From NCBI GenBank assembly GCA_964529005.1, contig CAZGUH010000015.1, positions 12,079 to 76,078 on the forward strand: 64,000 nucleotides of DNA, in the 5' to 3' direction. This document shows, in pieces, positions 8,752 through 17,200 of this stretch. Every line of letters begins with the position of its first letter. Position 1 is the stretch's first letter. Source of the DNA: CAZGUH01 sp964529005 (GTDB lineage Bacteria; Actinomycetota; Acidimicrobiia; Acidimicrobiales; Ilumatobacteraceae). A program made the translations under genes and the position numbers. The notes below the pieces were generated by a model. It had not been told where the DNA came from. It worked only from the letters and a program-made list of their open reading frames with translations, and did not search any database.

Positions 8752-9603
8752 TCAGTCGGCGGACGACGGCGTCGGCGAGGGGAACTGCGTGCGCATGAAC
8801 GCGTCGAACGCCACGTCGGGCAACACCTTGCGCGTGGCCATCAACATCCGCGCCGATGCCGCGACCCGATAGCGCGACCGTCGGGTCTTGATCGCCTTCG
8901 AAATCGCCTCGGCGACGTCGTCGGAATCGCAGGCGAGCCGGGCGGCGGCGCCGTCCTTCCACGCGTGCGTGTACTCGGCGATCGCGTCGTTGTACTCGGC
9001 GTACGCGCCGTCACCGTCGACGTTGGCGCGGCGCTCTGCCGCGCTGTTGCCGAAATCGGTGCGGACCATGCCGGGCTGGATCAGCGAGACCTTCACCCCG
9101 AACGGACGGACCTCGTGGCGCAGCGCGTCGCTGATCGCTTCCAGGGCGTGCTTGGTGGCGCAGTAGCTGCCCATGCCGGGGAAGGTGAAGCGGCCGAGCA
9201 TCGAGCCGAGGTTGATGATCAGGCCCGAGCGGCGACGCCGCATGCCCGGCAGCACGAGCTGAGACATGCGGATCGCGCCGAACACGTTGGTCTCGAAGAT
9301 CCTGCGCACGAGGTCGATCGGCACCGTCTCCATCGCGCCGATCTCGTTGATGCCGGCGTTGTTCACCAGCACTCCGACCGCGCCGTGCTCGTCTTCGACC
9401 GCCTTCACCGCCGCGGCCGACGACGACTCGTCGGTCACGTCGAGCGGGAGCAGCTTGCAGCCCAGCTCGCCGAGATCGGCGATCGTCTCCGGCCGGCGGG
9501 CGGTGGCATAGACGGTGTAGCCCTGCTTGGCGAGCAAGGCGGCGGTTGCGCGCCCGATTCCGGACGAGCAGCCACTGATCAACACGACGTTGTCCGCGGT
9601 CAC
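8752..9603 (-). CDS. short-chain dehydrogenase/reductase (SDR)
   Basis: A 283-residue classical SDR. The cofactor site is SGCSSGIGRATA (TGxxxGIG type), with ATARR after the second strand, which suggests NADP(H). LLPLDVTDE and VLVNNAGINEIG (NNAG) follow, with catalytic LGSM and YCATKHA (YxxxK) in the expected places. The GTG start at 9603 is the one that gives a complete Rossmann strand. It is upstream of and close to a hydrolase and 24 bases downstream of the SRPBCC gene. The substrate class, steroid or other secondary alcohol or ketone, is not determined. Confidence 0.87.
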   Translation of the reverse strand: MTADNVVLISGCSSGIGRATAALLAKQGYTVYATARRPETIADLGELGCKLLPLDVTDESSSAAAVKAVEDEHGAVGVLVNNAGINEIGAMETVPIDLVRRIFETNVFGAIRMSQLVLPGMRRRRSGLIINLGSMLGRFTFPGMGSYCATKHALEAISDALRHEVRPFGVKVSLIQPGMVRTDFGNSAAERRANVDGDGAYAEYNDAIAEYTHAWKDGAAARLACDSDDVAEAISKAIKTRRSRYRVAASARMLMATRKVLPDVAFDAFMRTQFPSPTPSSAD

Positions 9604-9627
9604 CGTCGGAACTATACGTGCTCTGCC

Positions 9628-10116
9628 TCAGGCAGCGATGAGGGTGTCGATCTGGTTGATCGCCGACGTCGCGCCCTCGACGATCCCCATGTCGAGCACC
9701 TTCTGGAGCGCTTCGGCGGAGTCGTAGGCGCCGACGAACGTGGCCCGGGTCCCGCCCTCGATCGGCTCGAAGGAGTACACGTTCTTCGACACCGGCATGT
9801 CGTCGAGCGGGGCGAAGGTGTCGTCGGCCGCGAAGCCGTCCTCGAAGGCGAAGCTGCGCGGCTCGTCGACCGCGGTGACCCGCCACCAGCCGTAGTACTT
9901 CTCGCCCTCCGGCGAGGTCATGAAGTAGTGCGCTTTGCCGCCGGGCGCGAGCTCGTGCTCGACGAACGTGGCCGGATAGCTGGGCGGCCCGAAGACCCGC
10001 TCGAGCTGGCGAGGATCGGCGTAGACCTGCCAGATGCGCTCCACGGGCGCTGCGAACTCGGCCGTGATGGTGAGCGTGCGGGTATCCAGGTCGTGGTGGA
10101 CGTCGGTGACGGGCAT
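9628..10116 (-). CDS. SRPBCC/AHSA1-family protein
   Basis: A 162-residue START-like (AHSA1) protein: AEFAAPVERIWQVYADP is the classic beginning, followed by PGGKAHYFMTSPEGEKYYGWW and a C-terminal long helix. AHSA1 proteins of this type bind small hydrophobic ligands and in actinobacteria are very often encoded directly after an ArsR regulator, as here (4-base spacing). AAGGAG is well placed before the ATG at 10116. Its expression probably depends on the promoter and operator at 10515-10542. The ligand is unknown. Confidence 0.85.
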   Translation of the reverse strand: MPVTDVHHDLDTRTLTITAEFAAPVERIWQVYADPRQLERVFGPPSYPATFVEHELAPGGKAHYFMTSPEGEKYYGWWRVTAVDEPRSFAFEDGFAADDTFAPLDDMPVSKNVYSFEPIEGGTRATFVGAYDSAEALQKVLDMGIVEGATSAINQIDTLIAA

Positions 10117-10120
10117 CGGG

Positions 10121-10507
10121 TTACTCCTTGCTCTGTGATGGTCGGGTGGATGGCGTGTCGTCCCCTCGGGGGTCGAGGGCGATGAGCTCGTCGATGCGAG
10201 CGATGCGGCCGCGCCACAGGTCCTCGAGCTCGACGAGCATCGACGCGACCGACCGGACCGCTTCGACCTCGCCGTGGGCCAGCTGCTCGCGGCCCTTGCG
10301 CCGCTTGGTCAGCAGACCTGCTCTCTCCAGCACCGCGACGTGTTTTTGGACCGCGGCGAACGACATGTCGTAGTGCTCGGCGAGCGCCGAGATGGAGCGC
10401 TCGCCGACGAGGACGCGCCGAAGGATGTCGCGACGGGTGCGGTCGGCGAGTGCATGGAACAGAGCATCGGCTCGGTCCTCCTCGTCGGCGCTGGGGGCGG
10501 CATCCAC
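10121..10507 (-). CDS. ArsR-family (AHSA1-linked) transcriptional regulator
   Basis: A 128-residue winged-helix repressor: DALFHALADRTRRDILRRVL begins the HTH domain, followed by SISALAEHYDMSFAAVQKHVAVLERAGLL (recognition helix and wing entry) and a C-terminal helix likely used for dimerisation. No metal-binding Cys pairs are seen, so it belongs to the SRPBCC-partnered group rather than to metal sensors. The GTG at 10507 is preferred over TTG codons at 10516 and 10549, because those lie inside or upstream of the promoter and operator; the predicted transcription start falls next to 10507, giving a leaderless message. It is probably autoregulated together with the SRPBCC gene. Confidence 0.85.
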   Translation of the reverse strand: MDAAPSADEEDRADALFHALADRTRRDILRRVLVGERSISALAEHYDMSFAAVQKHVAVLERAGLLTKRRKGREQLAHGEVEAVRSVASMLVELEDLWRGRIARIDELIALDPRGDDTPSTRPSQSKE

Positions 10508-10514
10508 ATCCGTC

Positions 10515-10542
10515 AATATACAACCGATCGGTTGTATGTCAA
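10515..10542 (-). promoter_or_regulatory. promoter with embedded ArsR operator palindrome
   Basis: On the minus strand TTGACA (10542-10537) and TATATT (10520-10515) are separated by 16 bases. A perfect 20-base palindrome, ATACAACCGATCGGTTGTAT (10518-10537), fills the spacer and touches both hexamers. Repressor bound there would block polymerase directly. The CAACC...GGTTG half-site arrangement fits an ArsR-family dimer. The predicted start of transcription lies at about 10508, beside the GTG of the regulator gene. Confidence 0.8.
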
Positions 10543-10591
10543 CGCTCAATTTTCATCCGCCGACGGCGCGGCCGGCCCGCCGCCGCCGAGC

Positions 10592-11242
10592 TCAGCCCGC
10601 GAACACCTGGCGCTTGGTGGCGATGAAGGCCGCCGGATCGAGGGCGGCGAAGGTGTTGGCTTTCTCGACGGCACGCGTGACGACGTCGTTCTGGTCGACG
10701 ACCTCGTCGAGGTACCCCCACTGCGTCGCGACGTCGGGCGAGACGGTCTCGGCGAGAACGGTGGCGCGCAACAGCACGCGCTTGTCGAGCCGCACGGTCG
10801 CGTAGTGCTGTGCGAACGCCGGCATGGGGATGCCGACGGCGACTTCGGTGAGGCCGATGCGCACCGACTCGATCGCCGGCCCGACGCGGTAGTCGGACGC
10901 CAGGAGCCAGAGGGCCCCGCCGGCGAGGGCGTGCCCCGTGACGGCTGCGACGACAGGGACCGGCAGCGCGGAGGTGGCATCGAGGGTGACGCGCAAGCGG
11001 TCGATCAACTCGTCGAGGACCGAGGGGTCGGCCTCCTTGACGACGCGCAGGTCGAGCCCGGCCGAGAAGAACCCGGGTCTGCCGGCGAGGACGACCGCCT
11101 TCGACGACGCCGCCGCATCACCGATCGCTTCCTGGAGAAGGTCGATCGTGGTGAACGACAGGGCATTCGCCTTGCCGTCGTCGAAGGTGACGACGGCGAC
11201 GTCGTCGATCCGCGTCGTCGTGACGGGGCCAGGTTCGGGCAC
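10592..11242 (-). CDS. enoyl-CoA hydratase/isomerase (crotonase) family protein
   Basis: A 216-residue crotonase-fold protein, shorter than the usual 250-270 residues. VAVVTFDDGKANALS matches the family's first strand and turn, AVVLAGRPGFFSAGLDL is the first oxyanion/CoA segment and AAVTGHALAGGALWLLASDYRVG the second. The usual catalytic Glu positions are not obvious: LTEVAVGIPMPAF holds one candidate. GTG at 11242 is chosen because GGAGGA lies about six bases upstream. Likely role: acyl-CoA metabolism; the substrate is unknown. Confidence 0.82.
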   Translation of the reverse strand: MPEPGPVTTTRIDDVAVVTFDDGKANALSFTTIDLLQEAIGDAAASSKAVVLAGRPGFFSAGLDLRVVKEADPSVLDELIDRLRVTLDATSALPVPVVAAVTGHALAGGALWLLASDYRVGPAIESVRIGLTEVAVGIPMPAFAQHYATVRLDKRVLLRATVLAETVSPDVATQWGYLDEVVDQNDVVTRAVEKANTFAALDPAAFIATKRQVFAG

Positions 11243-11303
11243 GGCTGTCTCCTCCAGGAAATCGTGGCTCCCCACGATCATCGCAGAGGACGGCCGGCAG
11301 ATC

Positions 11304-12899
11304 TCAGGTCATGATGACGTCGACGACGCTCCAGTCGACGCCGTTCGCCGACCTGCGCAGCACGATCTCCAGGCTCGCGTAGCCGTCGTCGGGATGTGCC
11401 AAATAGCAGGTGTGGTACGCATCGGATCCGTCGCAGCCGTGGGTTCTCACCGCGTCGTACCGCGCGAAGTCCGCCATCGAAATGGGGTACAGCGGCTCGG
11501 GATCGACGATGCGGGCGAAGGCGTCGGCGTCGCCGGTGCTCCCTGATCGGACCAACGCCAGCGCCGTCGCTTCCGGTGAGCTGGCGTCGTAGTCGGGCTC
11601 GGGGACCGCGCTGGACCAGATCTGCCCGTCGATGATCGCCCATACGTTGCCGTCGCCGTCGACGGCAGCTTCCAGCAGCCGGTCCTCACGATGCTCGCCG
11701 ACGATGAGTTGGCGCCACGCGCCGCTCGTCGCGTCGAGGACGAAGAGGTCACCGTCGTCGGAGTTGAACAGCACCGTGCCGTGGCTCAGCGTCGTCGAGT
11801 TGAACGTCCCCGTGAAACCGTTGGGCGCGACGACCTCGCGGAACGTGCTGCCCGTCGCATCGAACAGCACGAGACGATCGGAGTGCGCCGCGACGACGGA
11901 GAAGCCGTCGTCGTCACAGTCGATCGTGTTCTGCGCCGACGCCAGACGGTCCTCGGTCGCCAGGTGCGCGGGCAGTCCCACCGGCGCCCAGTCGGTCAGA
12001 TCCGTCGACACCGACACCGTGTAGCGCGAGAACCCACGGTCGGAGTCGAAGCGCGACGTCAACCACACCGCGGCAGCGTTCGTCGCGCAGACGGTGTCGG
12101 TGTACGTCGCCGCGATCGTGCCGCTGTCGATCCATCGCTGTGTTGCCGCGTCCCAGTACTCGAGCACGTGAGGTCCGCCGCTCGTGCATGCCTCGTGGCG
12201 GATCATCGCGAAGCGGCCGCCAGCAGCTGTCAACCCGGGATCATGGTTGCCGCACTCCGTGTTGGTGGACCATCCCATCGTCCACGTCGCGCCGTCGTCG
12301 GACGAATGCGCGGTCTGGATCTGACCGCCCTTCCTGTTCTCCACCAGGACATAGAGGTGTTCGCTGCCGACGCGTGCGGCGTAGACGCCCGCCGCCGACG
12401 AACCCTGGAACGAATCCCAAGGAGGCGCGAGCTCTGCTGACCGGTCGATGATCGTCGGGCCGCCCTCGGTGACGGTGAGCTCGAGGAACGGCAACGACGA
12501 CGTGAGACCGCGGGCGATCGCGAACACCCCGCCGCCGGCGCGCTCGGCGAGGCGGCGCGCGTCGCCGGCTGGAGCGACCGGGCGCAGGACCATCTCTCCG
12601 ATCGGGCGGCCGCTGCCTCCGCCGGCCGGAGGCGCAGTGTCGGCCGCAGGTGCAGTGTCGGCCGGTGTCGTGTCGGCGGGCGCCGTGTCGGTGGGTGGCG
12701 GCGCCGTCGTGTCGCTCGTCGCCGTCGTGCCGTTCGATGCGGTCGTGCCGCTCGTCGCGGGCGTGCCGCTCGATGCTGTCGCGCTGGCCGATGCCGTCGT
12801 GCCGGCAGTCGGGTCCGCGCCTCCGCAACCGACGAGGCCGACGGCGACGCCGGACAGCGCGCATGCGAGCAGCCGTCGAGGTGATCGTCGCATGGTCAC
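11304..12899 (-). CDS. lipoprotein with Thr/Ala/Pro linker and sialidase-like Asp-box propeller
   Basis: A 531-residue exported lipoprotein. The N-terminus RRSPRRLLACALSGVAVGLVGC ends in a lipobox (LVGC, Cys at about 27). Residues about 30-95 are a low-complexity Thr/Ala/Ser/Pro tether that would hold the folded domain away from the membrane. The rest is beta-rich, with an Asp-box (SSDDGATW) as in sialidase/BNR propellers, and paired Cys residues suited to an extracytoplasmic site. The GTG at 12899 overlaps the stop of the WXG100-CHAP gene (GTGA); ATG at 12893 is an alternative. It is the last gene of the type VII-like locus and could bind cell-wall glycan; no catalytic residues can be assigned. 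Confidence 0.8.
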   Translation of the reverse strand: MTMRRSPRRLLACALSGVAVGLVGCGGADPTAGTTASASATASSGTPATSGTTASNGTTATSDTTAPPPTDTAPADTTPADTAPAADTAPPAGGGSGRPIGEMVLRPVAPAGDARRLAERAGGGVFAIARGLTSSLPFLELTVTEGGPTIIDRSAELAPPWDSFQGSSAAGVYAARVGSEHLYVLVENRKGGQIQTAHSSDDGATWTMGWSTNTECGNHDPGLTAAGGRFAMIRHEACTSGGPHVLEYWDAATQRWIDSGTIAATYTDTVCATNAAAVWLTSRFDSDRGFSRYTVSVSTDLTDWAPVGLPAHLATEDRLASAQNTIDCDDDGFSVVAAHSDRLVLFDATGSTFREVVAPNGFTGTFNSTTLSHGTVLFNSDDGDLFVLDATSGAWRQLIVGEHREDRLLEAAVDGDGNVWAIIDGQIWSSAVPEPDYDASSPEATALALVRSGSTGDADAFARIVDPEPLYPISMADFARYDAVRTHGCDGSDAYHTCYLAHPDDGYASLEIVLRRSANGVDWSVVDVIMT

Positions 12900-13708
12900 C
12901 GCGGGAACGCCGCGAACGTGATCGTCTGGCCGTTCCAGCTCTTGAAGACGCCACCGGGGCCCACGCTGATCCATTTCGTGTCGCGGTACTCCTGTGGGTT
13001 TCCGACCGTCCACGAGCTTCCGTCGGTGCCGGTGTTCATCTCCGAGACCCGGATGCGCGTCCCGTCGGCGGAGATCTCCTCGACGATCATCACGTGACCG
13101 GGATCGTCCCGGGTGCCGGCGCCGTAGGAGGCCATCGCGTGCAGAGACGGGGTCGTCGACACCTCGCCCGGAGCGTTGCCCGCCATCGCGCCCCCGTTCC
13201 CCCCGATCGGCGAGCCGGAGTATCCGAGCTCGGCCCATCGGAAGTTGGCCCAGCCGGTGCACTGGTACTGCGACTCGTTCGGATCCGCGAAGCGGCCCGT
13301 CGCCCACGCGTCGTACTTGGACTGCACCTCCCGCCAGTCACGGGCGCCGGCGACCTGCGGCGCGTGGCCATTCGGCGCCGTCGCGCTGATCAGGCGGTCC
13401 TCCAGCACGCCGTCGCCGCCGGATCCTCCGCCCTCGCCGCTCGCATGGCGCTGCTCGCTGGCGTTGTTGAGAGCGGATTGCCCGAACCCGTGGAGGTCGT
13501 CGGCCATCGACAGCATGCGCGTGCGCTTGGCCGGCCACCACGACCGGAAGTCGTTGCCGTCCTTGCCGAGCCATTGCGAGCTCGTCGCGCTCACCAACTT
13601 CTCGACTTGGTTGACGATCTCGCGCAGCCGTTCGGCATAGTCGTTCTGTAGCCGGCGGCCGAGGGCCTCGACCTCGGCCGCGTTCATTCCATGGGTGGTG
13701 GACGTCAT
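12896..13708 (-). CDS. WXG100-CHAP fusion: probable type VII-exported peptidoglycan hydrolase
   Basis: A 270-residue fusion. Residues 1-90 are a helical-hairpin WXG100-like domain (W46-L-G48), nearly the same as the small protein encoded just upstream (shared HGMN, LGRRLQN, GKDGNDFRSWWPAKR and DLHGFGQSALNNA). A Gly-rich linker leads to a CHAP domain: catalytic Cys in QYQCTGWANFRW (about 149), His in GHVMIVEEI (about 203) and nearby acidic residues. CHAP domains are amidases or endopeptidases that cut peptidoglycan. GGAGAGG sits well before the ATG at 13708. The WXG100 part would target it to the EssC-like ATPase of this locus, making it an exported cell-wall enzyme. Confidence 0.87.
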   Translation of the reverse strand: MTSTTHGMNAAEVEALGRRLQNDYAERLREIVNQVEKLVSATSSQWLGKDGNDFRSWWPAKRTRMLSMADDLHGFGQSALNNASEQRHASGEGGGSGGDGVLEDRLISATAPNGHAPQVAGARDWREVQSKYDAWATGRFADPNESQYQCTGWANFRWAELGYSGSPIGGNGGAMAGNAPGEVSTTPSLHAMASYGAGTRDDPGHVMIVEEISADGTRIRVSEMNTGTDGSSWTVGNPQEYRDTKWISVGPGGVFKSWNGQTITFAAFPR

Positions 13709-13759
13709 CGCCTCTCCTCGTCTCGCCCGAGCCTGGCCCGGATGCCCGCAAGTGCTGAC

Positions 13760-13846
13760 CGCGCTGATGGCAACCTCAGCGGCCGCACCGCGCTGATGGC
13801 GGCCTCAGCGGCCGCACCGCGCTGACGGCGGCCTCAGCGGCCGCTC
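13760..13846. repeat. three 29-bp tandem repeats with internal GC hairpins
   Basis: Three direct 29-base units (13760-13788, 13789-13817, 13818-13846) with only a few differences. The last unit contains the final codons and stop of the WXG100 gene (stop at 13834). Units 2 and 3 can form a GCGGCC-TCAGC-GGCCGC hairpin; unit 1 is weaker. They fill most of the space between the WXG100 gene and the WXG100-CHAP gene, so they may attenuate transcription or protect the upstream mRNA, giving more of the small protein than of the enzyme. They may also simply be a slippage expansion. Confidence 0.8.
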
Positions 13847-14112
13847 ACCTCGCGCTGCTCGCGGGCGTTGTTCAGCGCCGACTGGCCGAAGCCGTGGAGG
13901 TCCTGCGCGATGTTCTTCAGCGCCGCGCGCTTGGCGGGCCACCACGAGCGGAAGTCGTTGCCGTCCTTGCCGATCCACGTGGCGGTCGTGCCGTTCACGA
14001 GCTTCTCGATCTCGGCCATGAACCGCTCGATGTCCTTGGCGTAGTTGTTCTGGAGCCGGCGACCGAGATCCTCGACCGCTTGGACGTTCATGCCGTGCGA
14101 CACGTTTGCCAC
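13834..14112 (-). CDS. WXG100-family protein
   Basis: A 92-residue all-helical protein with a central W46-I-G48 turn, the size and layout of WXG100/ESAT-6 proteins, which are secreted as dimers by type VII systems. It begins at GTG 14112 with GAAAGGA seven bases upstream. It is strikingly similar to residues 1-90 of the WXG100-CHAP protein next door, implying a recent duplication or a need to form a heterodimer with it. No C-terminal YxxxD export signal is seen, so recognition may be carried by the partner or be different here. It is 89 bases downstream of the EssC-like ATPase gene. Confidence 0.88.
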   Translation of the reverse strand: MANVSHGMNVQAVEDLGRRLQNNYAKDIERFMAEIEKLVNGTTATWIGKDGNDFRSWWPAKRAALKNIAQDLHGFGQSALNNAREQREVSGR

Positions 14113-14201
14113 TAGAATGTCCTTTCGGGAAGCGGGCTACACGCCCATGGGTGATGTGGGCAACGGTACGGGACCGCTGCGGGTTGGAGAATGGGGCGGA
14201 T

Positions 14202-17200
14202 TCACCATGCCGAGGCCTCCGGGTACAGGACCTGCACGCGGCGCGCGCGACCGGCGCGCACGAGGACGCCACGGCCCGGAGGGAAGTCGGCGCGCGAGGC
14301 CCGCGGGAACGGCACGTTGAAGACGATGTCGCCGTCGCTGTCGTCGGGCTGGAGCACGATGCCCTGCCGGTCGAGCTTCGTCGCCGCGACGAGGCCGTAG
14401 CTGCTGTGGAACGTCGCCGTCTCGCCGGATGCGATGACGAACGCGCCGCTCGCGCGGCAGACCTTCAACAGCTCGGCGACGTCGTCGTCGACGATCCCGT
14501 CGCTGACCGCGTCGACGTCCTCGATGACGACGACGAGATCTCCTGCATCGTGCTTTCCGTCGCGCAGCTCACCGCTGAGCCGGGCGCACAGCTCGGCGAT
14601 CTGGTCCGACAGCATGGCGTGCTCACGCCATGGCGCGGCCTGTGCCAGCGCAGACCGTGCCGACCCGATGAGCACGTATTCGCGCCCTCCACGAGCGAGT
14701 TCGAGCGAGCGCAGCATCGTGACGATCGTGGTCGTCTTGCCGCTGTGCGGCGGGCCGGTGACGACGAAGACCCCTGACGGGTCGAAGCCGATCGGCTCCA
14801 GCGTCTCGTCCCACACGCCGAGGAGCGGTTCCGCGTCCGGCCGCTGGGCGATGGAGGAGGCGGGGATGTGCTCGGCCAATCGGCCGATGGGCGGCGCCTC
14901 CGGCACTCCGGCGCGCGCCATCGCGACCGCCAGCTCGCGCTGCGCGGCTGCCTGCTTGGCCATGTTGGGATCGCCGGCCAGGACCGCCACTTGGACCTCC
15001 GCTCCGCCCATCACGCCGCGGCCGGCCGGCGTCGTCTCGGAGAACACGTCGAGCGGGACCCCCAACATGGAGAGGTCCATCTCCGACGAGAGCCGCAATG
15101 CGAGGCGGCTCTGGATGACCGAGTTGATGCCCGCCGAGAACGCAGTCGCCTGATCGGCGGTGGCGACGATGTGCACGCCGACACCACGGCCGTCGGCGGC
15201 GATGCTCTCGAGCATCTCGTACACCCGGGCGTTGGAGGAGACCTCGTACATCTGGCGGAACGCGCCGAAGTTGTCGATCAGCAGCAGGATCCGCGGCTCG
15301 TCGGGCCGCCGGGCCTTGGCGCGGTACTCGGTGATCGTGCCCGCATCGGCGGCGTTGTAGCGCACCGCCCTCTCGTCGATCGTGTCGCGCAGCATCGTCA
15401 GCAGGCGCAGTGTGCGCTCGCCATCGTCGCCGCCGATGATCGCGCCGACATGCGGCAACGCCTCCAGCATCGTCAGGCCGCGCGTGCCGAAGTCGAGGCC
15501 GTAGACGTAGCACGGGCCACCGCGCGCGGGGGCGAAGCCCGCGGCGATCGCGATCGTGCGCAAGAACGTGCTCTTGCCCGACCCGCTGGTGCCGAACACG
15601 GCCATGTTGCCGTCGCGGTCGGGGACGAACGCCACCGTCTGCTGCGTCTGTTCCTCCGGCCGGTCGATCACGCCGAACACGAGCTCGCGGTCGGTCCGCG
15701 ACGTCGGCAGATCCTCGAGCTTGAACGTCGCCGGCAGCACCGGCAGCCATGGCTTGCGCGGCCGAGGAATGCCCGCCTGCTTCGCCGCGGCGCCGATGTT
15801 GCCGACGATGCGGGCGATGTCGGTGGGAGCCTCGCGCTCTTCGGCAACGGGTTCGGATTCGGGCTCGGCCGGCGAATCCCACTCGTCCCCAGTGCCGAAC
15901 ACGAGGTCGCGCACCTCGATGTGCGCGGGCGGCGCTTCACCGGTCGTGCGCCCGCCCGCATACGCGGACTGGAACGTCGTCAGGCGCGTGGGGCCGGTCT
16001 TGACGACGGCACGGCCGGGAAGCCCCGGGTCGAACGTCGCCGCCAGCTTCACACCGACGACGTCGTTGGAGTCCTCTTCGTCGGCGACGCGCAGGGCCAC
16101 GCGCAGGTTCGTGTTGGCGCGCAGGTTGTCCTTGATCACGCCGCCCGGCCGTTGCGTCGCCAGGATCAGGTTGAGGCCGAGCGAGCGGCCGCGTTGCGCG
16201 ACGTCGACCACACCCTCGACGAACTCGGGCACTTCTTGCGCCAGCGCGGCGAACTCGTCGACGACGATGACGAGGCTCGGCGGAGCGGCGGGATCGTTGT
16301 TGCGCTCCATCTCCAAGAGGTCCTTGGCCTTCGCCGCGCGCAAGATGCGTTCGCGGTGGCGCAGCTCGGCCCGCAACGACGAGATCGCCCGCCGCACGAG
16401 GTGTGGGGTCAGATCGGTCACCAGGCCCACGCAATGGGGCAGCTGCGTGCACTCGGCGAACGCCGACCCTCCCTTGTAGTCGACGAACAGGAACGTCACA
16501 CGCGACGGGCTGTGAGCGGCAGCCATGCCGAGCACCCACGACTGGAGGAACTCGCTCTTGCCCGCCCCGGTCGTGCCGCCGACCAGCGCGTGCGGCCCCT
16601 GGGTGCGCAGATCGAGATGGAGGACGCCCGTCGCGCTCTGTCCCACCACGGCTCGCAGCGTGTTGTCGCGCTTCGATGGCCGCGCGCCCGCCACGGGCGG
16701 GAGGGCGTTGTTGGCCCGCCAGTTGTCGACCACCGCGTCCGGATTGCTCGCCACATCCAGGCCCACCAGATCGAGGAACGACACGGAATGCGGCAGGTCC
16801 GACTGGTCGTCGGCGCGCACGCCGCTGTCGACCACCGGCGCCAAGCGCTTGGCGAGGGCCAGCGCCGCGGCCGGCGAGAGCACCTCGGGCTCGAGATCGG
16901 TCACCGCGACCCCGCCGTGAACGTAGCCCGCGCGGTGCCGGCCCTCGGCGTCGATGTCGAGGAACAGCCGGCATGCCGCAGGCAAGCGCTGGACGCTGGG
17001 CGCGTGCCACACGATGTGCACGCCCACCGCGGGTCCGCGCTCTGCGATCTGCACCAGTCGTGCGCGCTCGACCGGCGCGTCGTCGTCGACGAAGACCACC
17101 ACCGCCGGCAGGTGGACCTCGGCGTCGGACGCGGACCGCTCGTCGAGCACGCCCTCGATCGACGTCACCAGCGCGTTGGCTTCGGCCGCGTTTGCGGCAA

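Noticed and set aside
13760..13846. Tandem 29-base repeats considered as a CRISPR array
   Set aside because: The units are directly adjacent without spacers and the last one is part of a gene.
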